From the NCBI RefSeq assembly GCF_938028825.1, contig NZ_CALIZP010000085.1, forward strand, positions 1 to 13,244: a stretch of 13,244 nucleotides of DNA, written 5' to 3'. The notes beneath the pieces were generated by a model. It was not told where the DNA came from. It saw nothing but the letters and a program-made list of their open reading frames with translations, and did not search any database. The DNA is from an uncultured Cardiobacterium sp. Its GTDB lineage: Bacteria; Pseudomonadota; Gammaproteobacteria; Cardiobacteriales; Cardiobacteriaceae. A program made the position numbers and the translations under genes. This document shows, piece after piece, positions 1 through 6,035 of this stretch (position 1 is the stretch's first letter; every line of letters starts with the position of its first letter).

Positions 1-100
1 CTTCACGCTACTTTATTTGCTTAGATGTATGAAATGTTAGGTGTATTAGCTATAGTCGTCTTAATCGGAACGGATGCGGTGTTGGCGCGCCTGACCGGGC

Positions 101-131
101 CCCATAAAAATCGCTGCGCGATTTTTATGGG
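101..131. repeat. Perfect 14-bp inverted repeat (hairpin)
   Basis: CCCATAAAAATCGC (101-114) is followed by the 3-base loop TGC and then its exact reverse complement (118-131). A further cggg/cccg pair (96-99 with 135-138) could extend the stem across a small internal loop. Neither arm is followed by a T-run, so it does not look like an ordinary intrinsic terminator. It lies next to the doubled GTACTGTCT element and may be one end or part of a small dispersed repeat. That is an inference. Confidence 0.75.
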
Positions 132-142
132 AAACCCGCGCC

Positions 143-160
143 GTACTGTCTGTACTGTCT
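143..160 (+). repeat. Doubled 9-mer GTACTGTCT in a probable dispersed repeat
   Basis: GTACTGTCT occurs twice back to back (143-151 and 152-160). It is followed by a GC-rich stretch ending near 200 that contains CCACCTTGTCTCG. From memory this resembles an abundant intergenic repeat in Neisseria and related genomes (GTACTGTCT, then a GC-rich arm, then CCTTGTC). That identification is recall and was not searched. Only one copy is visible in this window. Confidence 0.45.
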
Positions 161-251
161 CCGGCCCGCCACCTTGTCTCGTTCCCGTTTGAAACGACCA
201 TCATTTGCGCGGTACGGGCTTCGCCTGACGAGTTGGCGGCAGCGCACAATA

Positions 252-271
252 AAGCCCGCAGCAGCGGGCTT
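252..271 (-). terminator. Intrinsic terminator of the prolyl oligopeptidase gene
   Basis: AAGCCCGC (252-259), loop AGCA and GCGGGCTT (264-271) form an 8-bp perfect stem 7 bases beyond the minus-strand stop codon (279-281). On the minus strand the stem is followed by TATTGTG, a weak T-rich tail, so efficiency may be moderate. Confidence 0.65.
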
Positions 272-278
272 CTCGTGT

Positions 279-2375
279 TTATTTGGCGAGCTGTTCCCAG
301 AGGAAGGTGTAGGCCAGCGCGCTCATGTAGGCGCGTTGTTTGTTGTCTGCCGCGCCGCCGTGGCCGCCTTCGATGTTTTCGTAGTAGAGGGCGTTTTTGC
401 CCGCCGCCTGCATTTTCGCCATCATTTTCCGCGCGTGGCCGGGGTGGACGCGGTCATCGCGGGTTGAGGTGGTGAAGAGCACCGGCGGGTAGGTTTTCGC
501 CGCGTCAAACTGGTGGTAGGGCGAGTATTTTTCCAGATAGGCCCATTCGGCGGGGTTGTCCGGGTCGCCGTATTCGGCCATCCACGAGGCGCCCGCCAGC
601 AGTTTGTTGTAGCGCTGCATGTCGAGCAGCGGCACCTGGATGACGATGGCGCCGAAGAGTTCCGGGTACTTCGTCAGCATGTTGCCCATCAGCAGGCCGC
701 CGTTGCTGCCGCCCTGGATGCCGAGGTGCGCCGGGTCGGCAATGCCGCGTTTGGTGAGGTCGCGCGCGACGGCGGCAAAGTCTTCGTAGGCTTTGTGGCG
801 GTGTTCTTTCAGGGCTGCCTGGTGCCAGCGCGGGCCGTATTCGCCGCCGCCGCGAATGTTGGCAACGACGTACACGCCGCCCCGTCCGTCCTGGGTGCGG
901 CGGTTCAGCCAGGCTTTGCCCACGCCTGCTGCGTAGCCGGGGGTGAGCGAGATTTCAAAGCCGCCGTAGCCGTAAAGCAGGGTCGGGTTTTTGCCATCGA
1001 GGGTGATGTTTTTGTGGTGGACGAGGAAGTAGGGGATTTCGGTGCCGTCATCGCTTTTCGCGAAGTGCTGGGCGACGGTGATGTCGCTCGCGTCGTAGAA
1101 GGCGGGCAGGGATTTGAGCGCGGTGGGCGTACTGCCGACGCGGGTGTGGTAGAGGGTGGTCGGCAGGGTGTAGTCGTTGGCGGTCAGCCACAGGTCGTCG
1201 TTTTCGTCGGGGTCCACGGCGGCAACGCTGGCGGTGCTGTTCGCCGGCACGCCTTCCAGCGGTTTTTCCGCCCAGTTTTTGGCGGGATCCAGAACGACGA
1301 GGCGGGTTTTCACGTCTTCGAGTTTGTTGAGGATGAGGTAATTTTTGGTCCAAGTGATGCCCGCCAGCGAGGTGTGCGCGTCGGGGGTGAAGAGCGCGGT
1401 GGGTTCGCGTTTGCCCGCCTGCCAGTCGGCGTAGTTGGCGACGAGGTAGCTGCCGGACGGGTAGGTTTTGCCGTTCAGTGTCCAGTCTTCGCGCAGGGTG
1501 ATGTTGAGCCACTCGCGATAGACGCCTTTGTCGGCGGTGTCGGGGACGTCGATTTTGTGCAGTGTGCCGTCCGGTGCGCGTTCGTAGAGTTCGTTGTGGT
1601 AGAAGTCGATAACGCGGCTGACGAAGTCGCGGTGGTAGCCGGGGGTGTCGTCGTGAGCGGCGGTGATGAGCATGTCGTTTTCTTCGCCGCGATAGACGGT
1701 TTTGGCGTCGGCAAGCGGTGTGCCGCGTTGCCACAGGCGGGCTTCGCGCGGGTAACCGGAGGCGGTCATGCTGCCTGCGCCGAAGTCGGTCTGCACGAAG
1801 ACGTGGTCTTTGTCTATCCAGCCCATTGAGCCTTTGGCTTCGGGGCGGTAGAAGCCGTCTGTGATGAACTCGCGGGTTTCGAGGTCGTATTCGCGGGTTT
1901 CGTCCGCATCCGCGCCGCCGCGCGAGAGGCTGATGAGGCAATGGCGGTAGTCGGGGCGCAGGCAGTCCGCGCCATGCCACACCCAGGTGGCGTTTTCGCT
2001 TTTGTTGAGAGCATCGAGATCAATGAGGGTGTCCCATTTGGGTTCGGCTTTCTGGTATTCCTCCCAGGTGGTGCGCCGCCAGATGCCGCGCGGGTGGTCT
2101 TTGTCCTGCCAGTAGTTGTAGTAATAGTCGCCGCGTTTGACGACGTAGGGGATTTTGTCGCCGGAATCGAGGATGGCGAGCAGGTCGGCCTCGATGGTTT
2201 TGAAGGCAGGGTTTTGCGTGAGGGCTTTCTCGCTGGTGGCGTTTTGCGCACGCACCCAGGTGAGGGATTTTTCGCTGTCGATGTCTTCCAGCCAGAGGTT
2301 GGGGTCTTGGGTTGCGGTCATGGCGGTGTTCGTGTGGATGAGGGTAAGGAGGGCGAGAGGAAGGATGTGTTTCAT
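279..2375 (-). CDS. Prolyl oligopeptidase family serine peptidase (S9A), exported
   Basis: This 698-residue protein should cleave short proline-containing peptides. The family has an N-terminal beta-propeller and a C-terminal alpha/beta hydrolase domain. The triad is visible: Ser557 in GGSNGG, Asp640/641 in TRDDRVHPG and His672 in EGGHGG. The conserved YGYGGF and NIRGGGEYG segments precede the serine. The length fits S9A enzymes of about 700 residues. A signal-peptide-like start (MKHILPLALLTLIHTNTA) suggests periplasmic location. I chose the ATG at 2375 because it gives a clean signal sequence. An in-frame TTG at 2390 would add five residues but has no ribosome-binding site. The gene follows the AT-rich adhesin-like gene by 26 bp, so co-transcription is possible, and it ends at the hairpin at 252-271. 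Family assignment is firm. Peptide specificity is inferred. Confidence 0.95.
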   Translation of the reverse strand: MKHILPLALLTLIHTNTAMTATQDPNLWLEDIDSEKSLTWVRAQNATSEKALTQNPAFKTIEADLLAILDSGDKIPYVVKRGDYYYNYWQDKDHPRGIWRRTTWEEYQKAEPKWDTLIDLDALNKSENATWVWHGADCLRPDYRHCLISLSRGGADADETREYDLETREFITDGFYRPEAKGSMGWIDKDHVFVQTDFGAGSMTASGYPREARLWQRGTPLADAKTVYRGEENDMLITAAHDDTPGYHRDFVSRVIDFYHNELYERAPDGTLHKIDVPDTADKGVYREWLNITLREDWTLNGKTYPSGSYLVANYADWQAGKREPTALFTPDAHTSLAGITWTKNYLILNKLEDVKTRLVVLDPAKNWAEKPLEGVPANSTASVAAVDPDENDDLWLTANDYTLPTTLYHTRVGSTPTALKSLPAFYDASDITVAQHFAKSDDGTEIPYFLVHHKNITLDGKNPTLLYGYGGFEISLTPGYAAGVGKAWLNRRTQDGRGGVYVVANIRGGGEYGPRWHQAALKEHRHKAYEDFAAVARDLTKRGIADPAHLGIQGGSNGGLLMGNMLTKYPELFGAIVIQVPLLDMQRYNKLLAGASWMAEYGDPDNPAEWAYLEKYSPYHQFDAAKTYPPVLFTTSTRDDRVHPGHARKMMAKMQAAGKNALYYENIEGGHGGAADNKQRAYMSALAYTFLWEQLAK

Positions 2376-2401
2376 TGACTTGCTTTTCAATCGTTATTTA
2401 T

Positions 2402-3136
2402 CTACTTTTCATCATAAGATATTCCATATTTATTTGTAACAATATGAAAGTAATTCATTTCTTCCTGACAGAAGAGACCTACTCCTTTCTTCTTTACTAA
2501 TTTATTTATAGATTTTGTAACCTTCTGTGTAGATTTACTTAGTCTGTTAACATCTACTTGACATCCTGATAATATCGTTTGAATTACAATTTTTGGATCA
2601 ATGTTATTTTCTGCACTACATACATCAAGAATTTCAATGAAATATGCTAGGTCATCATATGCTTGATTACATTGTTTTACTGTTTTTAGAGTAATACCCG
2701 AACTTACAGGAGCAGTACTTTGTGCTACATCAGGAATGTCTATATATGGTTCACCAGAATTGGGTTCCGTAGGCAACGAACATGCCTTTTTTAACATTAA
2801 TTCACCAAGGCTACCAGGAATTACGCTTTCTACTTTAGATGGCAGATCATTGGACAAAACAGGTTCACCATTGTTGTAATACGTTTTTGATAAAGAAATT
2901 ATTTTTTTCTTTTTGCATGAAACACTATACTTTTCAACAATTCTATTATAAATAATGCTATTGATTCTTTCATTGCTATCATAATCAATCTTTATCCATA
3001 TTTCATTAGGGGGTAAGGAATTTTCCATATCCATATGCCACTTACCTCCTGATGTATCTGTGCCAAAATACTGCCAATCAGCAGCATAGATATTCGCAGA
3101 AATTAGAACTGCTAGCAAACATAGCTTTTTCATCAT
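2402..3136 (-). CDS. AT-rich exported protein with surface-adhesin-E-like N-terminus
   Basis: The protein has 244 residues and a signal peptide (MMKKLCLLAVLISANIYA, then ADW). Residues about 20-120 follow a pattern I associate with the surface-adhesin protein E family: W-x-Y-F-G-T-D near the start, KWHMDMENS, IWIKIDY, a Cys-Lys-rich KK block, TYYNNGEPV, and VIPGSLGELMLKKAC at the end. The remaining 120 residues are helical-looking with several cysteines and no family I recognise. The start is set by an AAGGAAAG ribosome-binding site 3-6 bp before tandem ATG codons at 3136 and 3133. Use of 3136 rather than 3133 is arbitrary. Base composition is far more AT-rich than any neighbour, suggesting transfer or a fast-evolving surface protein. 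Presumed outer-membrane or periplasmic. Any adhesin function is an inference. Confidence 0.75.
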   Translation of the reverse strand: MMKKLCLLAVLISANIYAADWQYFGTDTSGGKWHMDMENSLPPNEIWIKIDYDSNERINSIIYNRIVEKYSVSCKKKKIISLSKTYYNNGEPVLSNDLPSKVESVIPGSLGELMLKKACSLPTEPNSGEPYIDIPDVAQSTAPVSSGITLKTVKQCNQAYDDLAYFIEILDVCSAENNIDPKIVIQTILSGCQVDVNRLSKSTQKVTKSINKLVKKKGVGLFCQEEMNYFHIVTNKYGISYDEK

Positions 3137-3167
3137 TGTCTTTCCTTGGTTAAGTTCATATGTAATA

Positions 3168-3201
3168 AAAGTGTGCAAATCCCGAAGGCTTTGCACACTT
3201 T
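3168..3201 (-). terminator. Strong terminator after ppa
   Basis: On the minus strand AAAGTGTGCAAA (3201-3190) and TTTGCACACTTT (3179-3168) form a 12-bp perfect stem. The intervening GCCTTCGGGA can add two C-G pairs closed by a UUCG tetraloop after a G-A mismatch. A T-rich stretch (TTTTATTA) follows. It lies 14 bp after the ppa stop codon and only 31 bp before the ATG of the next minus-strand gene. The symmetric A/T ends could also let it act on plus-strand transcripts. Confidence 0.8.
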
Positions 3202-3214
3202 ATCAGCCAGTTAA

Positions 3215-3745
3215 TTACTGTTTTTTCCAGCGCACTTGCGAGTCGCGGATGACTTGTTTGGCTTCTTCGATGTCGCCCCAGTGGTCAACTTTGGTCGAGC
3301 CGGGTTTTTTCAGCGCTTTGTAGTTATTGAAGTGGAATTCGATTTGTTTGATGAGCTGCGCGGGCAGGTCAGACAGGGTTTTGATGGCATCGCCGGTTTG
3401 GCGGTCGTCAGCAGGGACGACGACGATTTTGTCATCGACTTCGCCGTCATCGACGAATTTCATCACGCCGATGACGCGCGCCTGCATGTAGATGCCGGTC
3501 GGCAGCGGGGTGTCGGTGATGATGAGGGCGTCGAGTTCGTCGCCGTCTTCGTCCAGGGTTTGCGGGATGAAGCCGTAGTTGGTGGGTTTGGCGAAGATGA
3601 GCGGTTCGACGCGGTCGAGCATCATCGCGCCGATGCCGCGTTTCCACTCGATTTTGTGGTTCGAGCCGGCCGGGATTTCGATGACGACGTTGATGATACC
3701 GCCGTCCACGTCGCCTGCGTCGAGGATTTTGTTGAAGTCTGCCAT
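3215..3745 (-). CDS. ppa: Inorganic pyrophosphatase, family I
   Basis: This soluble cytoplasmic enzyme hydrolyses pyrophosphate to two phosphates with Mg2+, driving biosynthetic reactions forward. At 176 residues it matches the E. coli enzyme in length. Visible landmarks are Glu23 in IEIPAGSNHK, Lys31, NYGFIPQT at 56-63, and the metal-binding signature DEDGDELDAL (Asp67, Asp69, Asp72, equivalent to the E. coli 65/67/70 set). Also present are FVDDGEVDDK (about 98-106) and NNYKALK with the conserved Tyr and Lys near 142-146. The ATG at 3745 is preceded by AGGAG at 5-bp spacing. The reading frame is open further upstream to 3985, but that extension is low-quality sequence crossing the promoter. 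An extended -10 sits at 3777-3785 and a strong terminator follows the stop. Confidence 0.97.
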   Translation of the reverse strand: MADFNKILDAGDVDGGIINVVIEIPAGSNHKIEWKRGIGAMMLDRVEPLIFAKPTNYGFIPQTLDEDGDELDALIITDTPLPTGIYMQARVIGVMKFVDDGEVDDKIVVVPADDRQTGDAIKTLSDLPAQLIKQIEFHFNNYKALKKPGSTKVDHWGDIEEAKQVIRDSQVRWKKQ

Positions 3746-3776
3746 AGGGGCTCCTGTTTGGTTGAAAGGGAGCGGG

Positions 3777-3785
3777 ATTATAGCA
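3777..3785 (-). promoter_or_regulatory. Extended -10 promoter for ppa
   Basis: The minus strand reads TGCTATAAT here: a consensus TATAAT with the TGn extension. No good TTGACA is found 16-18 bp upstream, as expected for an extended -10 promoter. The predicted start near 3770 leaves a 5' leader of about 25 bases carrying the AGGAG ribosome-binding site. Confidence 0.7.
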
Positions 3786-3978
3786 AGCGGGGTATTGCGC
3801 GGGGTGGCTGGCGGCGTGATGCCAAGGCCAAAAATAACCTGTCGCGGGTTGCGTGCCGCCAGGCGGGGCGGACGCGGAAACGCCTTGCGATCTTTGCGAA
3901 AGCCTCCAAAACCCATGACATTTTCCGCCCTTCCCAAATATTCAGCCGGGACTACGCAAGCGGGTGAAGGGGGGCACA

Positions 3979-3988
3979 TGTACAATGC
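3979..3988 (+). promoter_or_regulatory. Candidate -10 element for the CPBP gene
   Basis: TGTACAATGC contains TACAAT (3981-3986), a five-of-six match to the -10 consensus. It lies about 52-60 bases before the possible start codons at 4038 and 4045. I see no convincing -35 box. The identical ten bases occur before argH at 10925-10934. The rest of the 292-bp divergent gap (3746-4037) contains only the ppa promoter and nothing else I recognise. Confidence 0.35.
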
Positions 3989-4037
3989 GGTCGTGCGGTT
4001 CTGCCGCTGTTATTTTTTATTCTGTAACTGCAAGGTA

Positions 4038-4883
4038 ATGCTTCATGTCCACGTCATCTGTTCCCCGTGCGGATTACCACCCGCTGTTTTTTATTGCTGG
4101 TCTTTCGTCATCCCCTGCGCCTGCTGGCTGGTGGCGGGCTTTATCAGCCGCAGCCCCGCCCTTGCCGCGCACACCACCCTGCAAGGCACGCTCGGCATCA
4201 TCGGCCTCGCCGCGCCTGCCGCCATCGCCGCCGGGCTTTTTTGCCGCCATCCGGCGCTGCTTGCCGACCTCAAACCCCGCCTCAGCCTGCGCACCATCCG
4301 CCCGCGTTATCTGCTCGCCGCCGTGCTGCTCGGCCCCGTGACGCTCGTTCTCGCCCAGTTGGTCTCGCTCGCTTTCGGCTACAGCGCCGGGCAATTCCGC
4401 ATCAGCGGTTATCCCGGTTTCACCAGCGCCCTTTTTTCGCCGTGGCTGCTGCTCGTCCTCGCGCCGCTGCTGGAAGAACTCGCCTGGCACAGTTACGGCA
4501 CCGACGCGCTGCTCGCCCGCTTCCGCCTCGTGACCGCCAATTTCATTTTCACCGCCTACTGGTTCGTCTGGCACCTCCCGCTCGTCACCATCAAGGGGTA
4601 CTATCAGGCGAACCTTGTCGCTGCTGGCTGGCAGTACGGCGTCAATTTCCTCGCAAGCATGGCCTGCTTCGTCTTCATCATGAACTGGCTTTATCTGAAA
4701 AACGCGCGCAATATCTGGATTGCCGTGGTTTTCCATCTCTGCGCCAATCTCGGCAATGAAATTTTCGCCACCCATCCGGACAGCAAGATTATCCAGACCG
4801 GTTTGTTCTTCATCATCCTCGCCCGGCTGATGGGCAAAGAGAAAGCCCTTTTCTTTCAACGACCCAACGGAAACGCACCATGA
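4038..4883 (+). CDS. CPBP family membrane protease-like protein, N-terminal frame doubtful
   Basis: This multi-pass inner-membrane protein belongs to the CPBP (CAAX protease/bacteriocin-processing, Abi) family, putative membrane metalloproteases. The open frame from 4038 gives 281 residues. Motif 1 is LLEELAWHSYG (Glu146, Glu147), motif 2 is YWFVWHLP (His179), and motif 3 is VVFHLCANLGNE (His233). The family consensus EExxxR is EExxxH here. Hydrophobic segments lie near 22-37, 50-68, 90-113, 133-145, 166-180, 200-220 and 225-240. The start is uncertain. ATG 4038 lies only 2 bp after AAGG and gives an odd Cys-rich N-terminus. ATG 4045, in another frame, has AAGG at 9-bp spacing and encodes MSTSSVPRADYHPLFF, which would join this frame smoothly by a -1 shift at T6 (4087-4092). 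The stop overlaps the next gene as ATGA. The natural substrate is unknown. Confidence 0.8.
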   Translation: MLHVHVICSPCGLPPAVFYCWSFVIPCACWLVAGFISRSPALAAHTTLQGTLGIIGLAAPAAIAAGLFCRHPALLADLKPRLSLRTIRPRYLLAAVLLGPVTLVLAQLVSLAFGYSAGQFRISGYPGFTSALFSPWLLLVLAPLLEELAWHSYGTDALLARFRLVTANFIFTAYWFVWHLPLVTIKGYYQANLVAAGWQYGVNFLASMACFVFIMNWLYLKNARNIWIAVVFHLCANLGNEIFATHPDSKIIQTGLFFIILARLMGKEKALFFQRPNGNAP

Positions 4884-5590
4884 AAAACGTCATCCTCACC
4901 TGCTCCCTCGCCCTGGCTGCTGCCGCGCCCGCCGCCGACAGCGGCATGACCGCTGCCGCCGAAGTCTTCACCCGCGCCCTGCTGCAACACGACGGCGCTG
5001 CTGCCGCCGCCCTGGTCGCCCTGCCTGCCGACAGCGCAATCGACCGCGCGCAACTGGCGCAGTGCATCGGCGCACAAAGCAAAAGGGCACTGCCCCACGG
5101 CGGCGAAATCCTCGGCAGCGAGGCGCAGGACGGGAACGGCGTCCTCGTGCGTACCCGCACGAACGGCGAGGAAGGCGGCGGTGTCCTGCCCATGGCAAAG
5201 ACCGCCGACGGCTGGCGCGTGGAGAGCAGCATCATTGCCGACATGGAATGCGACGCCGCCCATCATCTGTCCCACACCGCACCGGGCACCGCCGCCACCG
5301 CCTACCTGCATAACCGCGATGGTGTTACCTACGACAGCGTCCATATCGACAACATCGCATACCACGACGGCGGCAAGCGTGCCGATGTGTACCTCAGCGG
5401 CGAGAAACACGCCGTCGTCCCGCATCCCGGACAGGAAAAATACCGCTACCGCCTGCCGCTGGAAAAAACGGGCGGCAACTGGCAGGTCATTGACAACGGA
5501 TGCGGTCTTGCCTGCTTCGTCGAGTTGCCGCCGGATGAGGAAAGCGCGGACGGCGGCGGCAACGACACCGCCCGCAATCCCAAACAATAG
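4880..5590 (+). CDS. Exported protein of unknown function, possible NTF2-like fold
   Basis: This 236-residue protein begins with a signal peptide (MKNVILTCSLALAAAAPAA), so it is probably periplasmic. I do not recognise a family with confidence. Residues about 22-120 (an AAEVFTRALLQHD-type helix, then LAQCIGA, then beta-rich VLVRTRTNG and GWRVESS) resemble the layout of small NTF2-like or DUF4878-type domains. This is a weak impression. The second half has beta-rich segments (YDSVHIDNIAY, RADVYLSGE, YRYRLPLEKTGG) and a CGLAC pair near 214-218 that could form a disulfide. The tail is acidic and Gly-rich. The ATG overlaps the CPBP stop codon (ATGA), implying translational coupling and a shared transcript. 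A two-way terminator follows at 5802-5823. Confidence 0.75.
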   Translation: MKNVILTCSLALAAAAPAADSGMTAAAEVFTRALLQHDGAAAAALVALPADSAIDRAQLAQCIGAQSKRALPHGGEILGSEAQDGNGVLVRTRTNGEEGGGVLPMAKTADGWRVESSIIADMECDAAHHLSHTAPGTAATAYLHNRDGVTYDSVHIDNIAYHDGGKRADVYLSGEKHAVVPHPGQEKYRYRLPLEKTGGNWQVIDNGCGLACFVELPPDEESADGGGNDTARNPKQ

Positions 5591-5638
5591 CCGTCTGCCG
5601 CTTCCCCATTCTCCCTTTCCAACAACCAACCGGAGAAA

Positions 5639-5800
5639 CCCCGCGAAAAAGCCATCCTGACTGCTTTTTTGCTGCACCGTCTCGTCGTTTTCCCGGAATG
5701 TGGCAAAGCGGCGGACTAGGCCAAGCCCTGCATGAAGGTGGCGCCCGACGTCGTCTCGTCCGATATGAGTCGTTTCAAAGGGGCGTACAGAATGGCATGA
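5639..5800 (+). pseudogene. Possible remnant of a small secreted-protein gene
   Basis: After the previous gene, GGAG (5632-5635) is followed by an open stretch with no start codon. It would encode a signal-peptide-like EKAILTAFLLHRLVVFPEC, then an in-frame TAG (5717-5719). The same frame then continues as KPCMKVAPDVVSSDMSRFKG and stops with TGA at 5798-5800, directly before the terminator hairpin. The stop-at-terminator position suggests a decayed gene end. The missing start and internal stop argue against function. I know no homologue, and chance is a real alternative. Confidence 0.2.
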
Positions 5801-6017
5801 AAAAACCGCCTGACGGCGGTTTTGTTTTTAGCGGTAAGCGGCGGGGATTTGCCGGTGATGGTCTGCTGCTGATATTGGTGGCTGATGGCGGGGTAGTAGG
5901 TGATGTGCGGGAATGCGCACTGAGGAAGGGTTCGGCGGGTTCAGCGGTTTTTGAGTGCTGACCTGCGCTGTTGTCAAAGGCGGCGAGTTTTTCGTGCAGT
6001 TGGCTGATGTCGGTCAT
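5775..6017 (-). CDS. Short hypothetical ORF after the SUKH gene, probably frameshifted
   Basis: The ATG at 6017 lies 18 bp after the SUKH stop codon and opens MTDISQLHEKLAAFDNSAG, a plausible start with G/C-rich third positions (24 of the first 37 codons). The same frame downstream becomes Pro/Ser/Thr-rich with poor third positions and runs through the terminator hairpin. From about 5907 another frame looks better coding: HITYYPAISHQYQQQTITG, with about 21 of 27 codons ending in G/C. The two halves join in frame if one C is restored near 5908-5911. No family recognised. It may be a pseudogene, a miscalled base, or chance. The ribosome-binding site is weak (CGGAT). Confidence 0.3.
   Translation of the reverse strand: MTDISQLHEKLAAFDNSAGQHSKTAEPAEPFLSAHSRTSPTTPPSATNISSRPSPANPRRLPLKTKPPSGGFFMPFCTPL
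5802..5823. terminator. Bidirectional intrinsic terminator
   Basis: AAAACCGCC (5802-5810), loop TGAC and GGCGGTTTT (5815-5823) form a 9-bp perfect stem. On the plus strand the stem is followed by GTTTTT. On the minus strand the T-run is six long. It can end plus-strand transcripts from 4038-5590 and minus-strand transcripts coming from the SUKH gene. Confidence 0.85.
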
Positions 6018-6035
6018 GGTATCCGGTGTGTGGGC

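Larger units (their letters stand above)
1..251. other. Intergenic left edge without a recognisable gene
   Basis: About 250 bases before the oligopeptidase terminator hold no ORF I would call a gene. The first 65 bases are AT-rich. The rest is GC-rich and carries a perfect hairpin (101-131), a doubled 9-mer (143-160) and two further GC-rich patches. The short minus-strand ORF at 61-249 has no family resemblance and runs through the hairpin, so I leave it out. The gene to the left lies outside the window. Confidence 0.6.

Noticed and set aside
513..1829. A 438-codon plus-strand frame inside the oligopeptidase gene
   Set aside because: Low-complexity Val/Gly/Ala-rich antisense of a well-supported S9A peptidase.
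2376..2390. TTG start for the oligopeptidase
   Set aside because: No ribosome-binding site upstream, and the ATG at 2375 gives a standard signal peptide.
3746..3985. N-terminal extension of ppa
   Set aside because: It crosses the extended -10 promoter, has no family similarity, and the 176-residue protein from 3745 matches the family length.
4856..5677. A 273-codon minus-strand frame opposite the exported protein
   Set aside because: Antisense of the gene at 4880-5590, which has a signal peptide and ATGA coupling to its neighbour.
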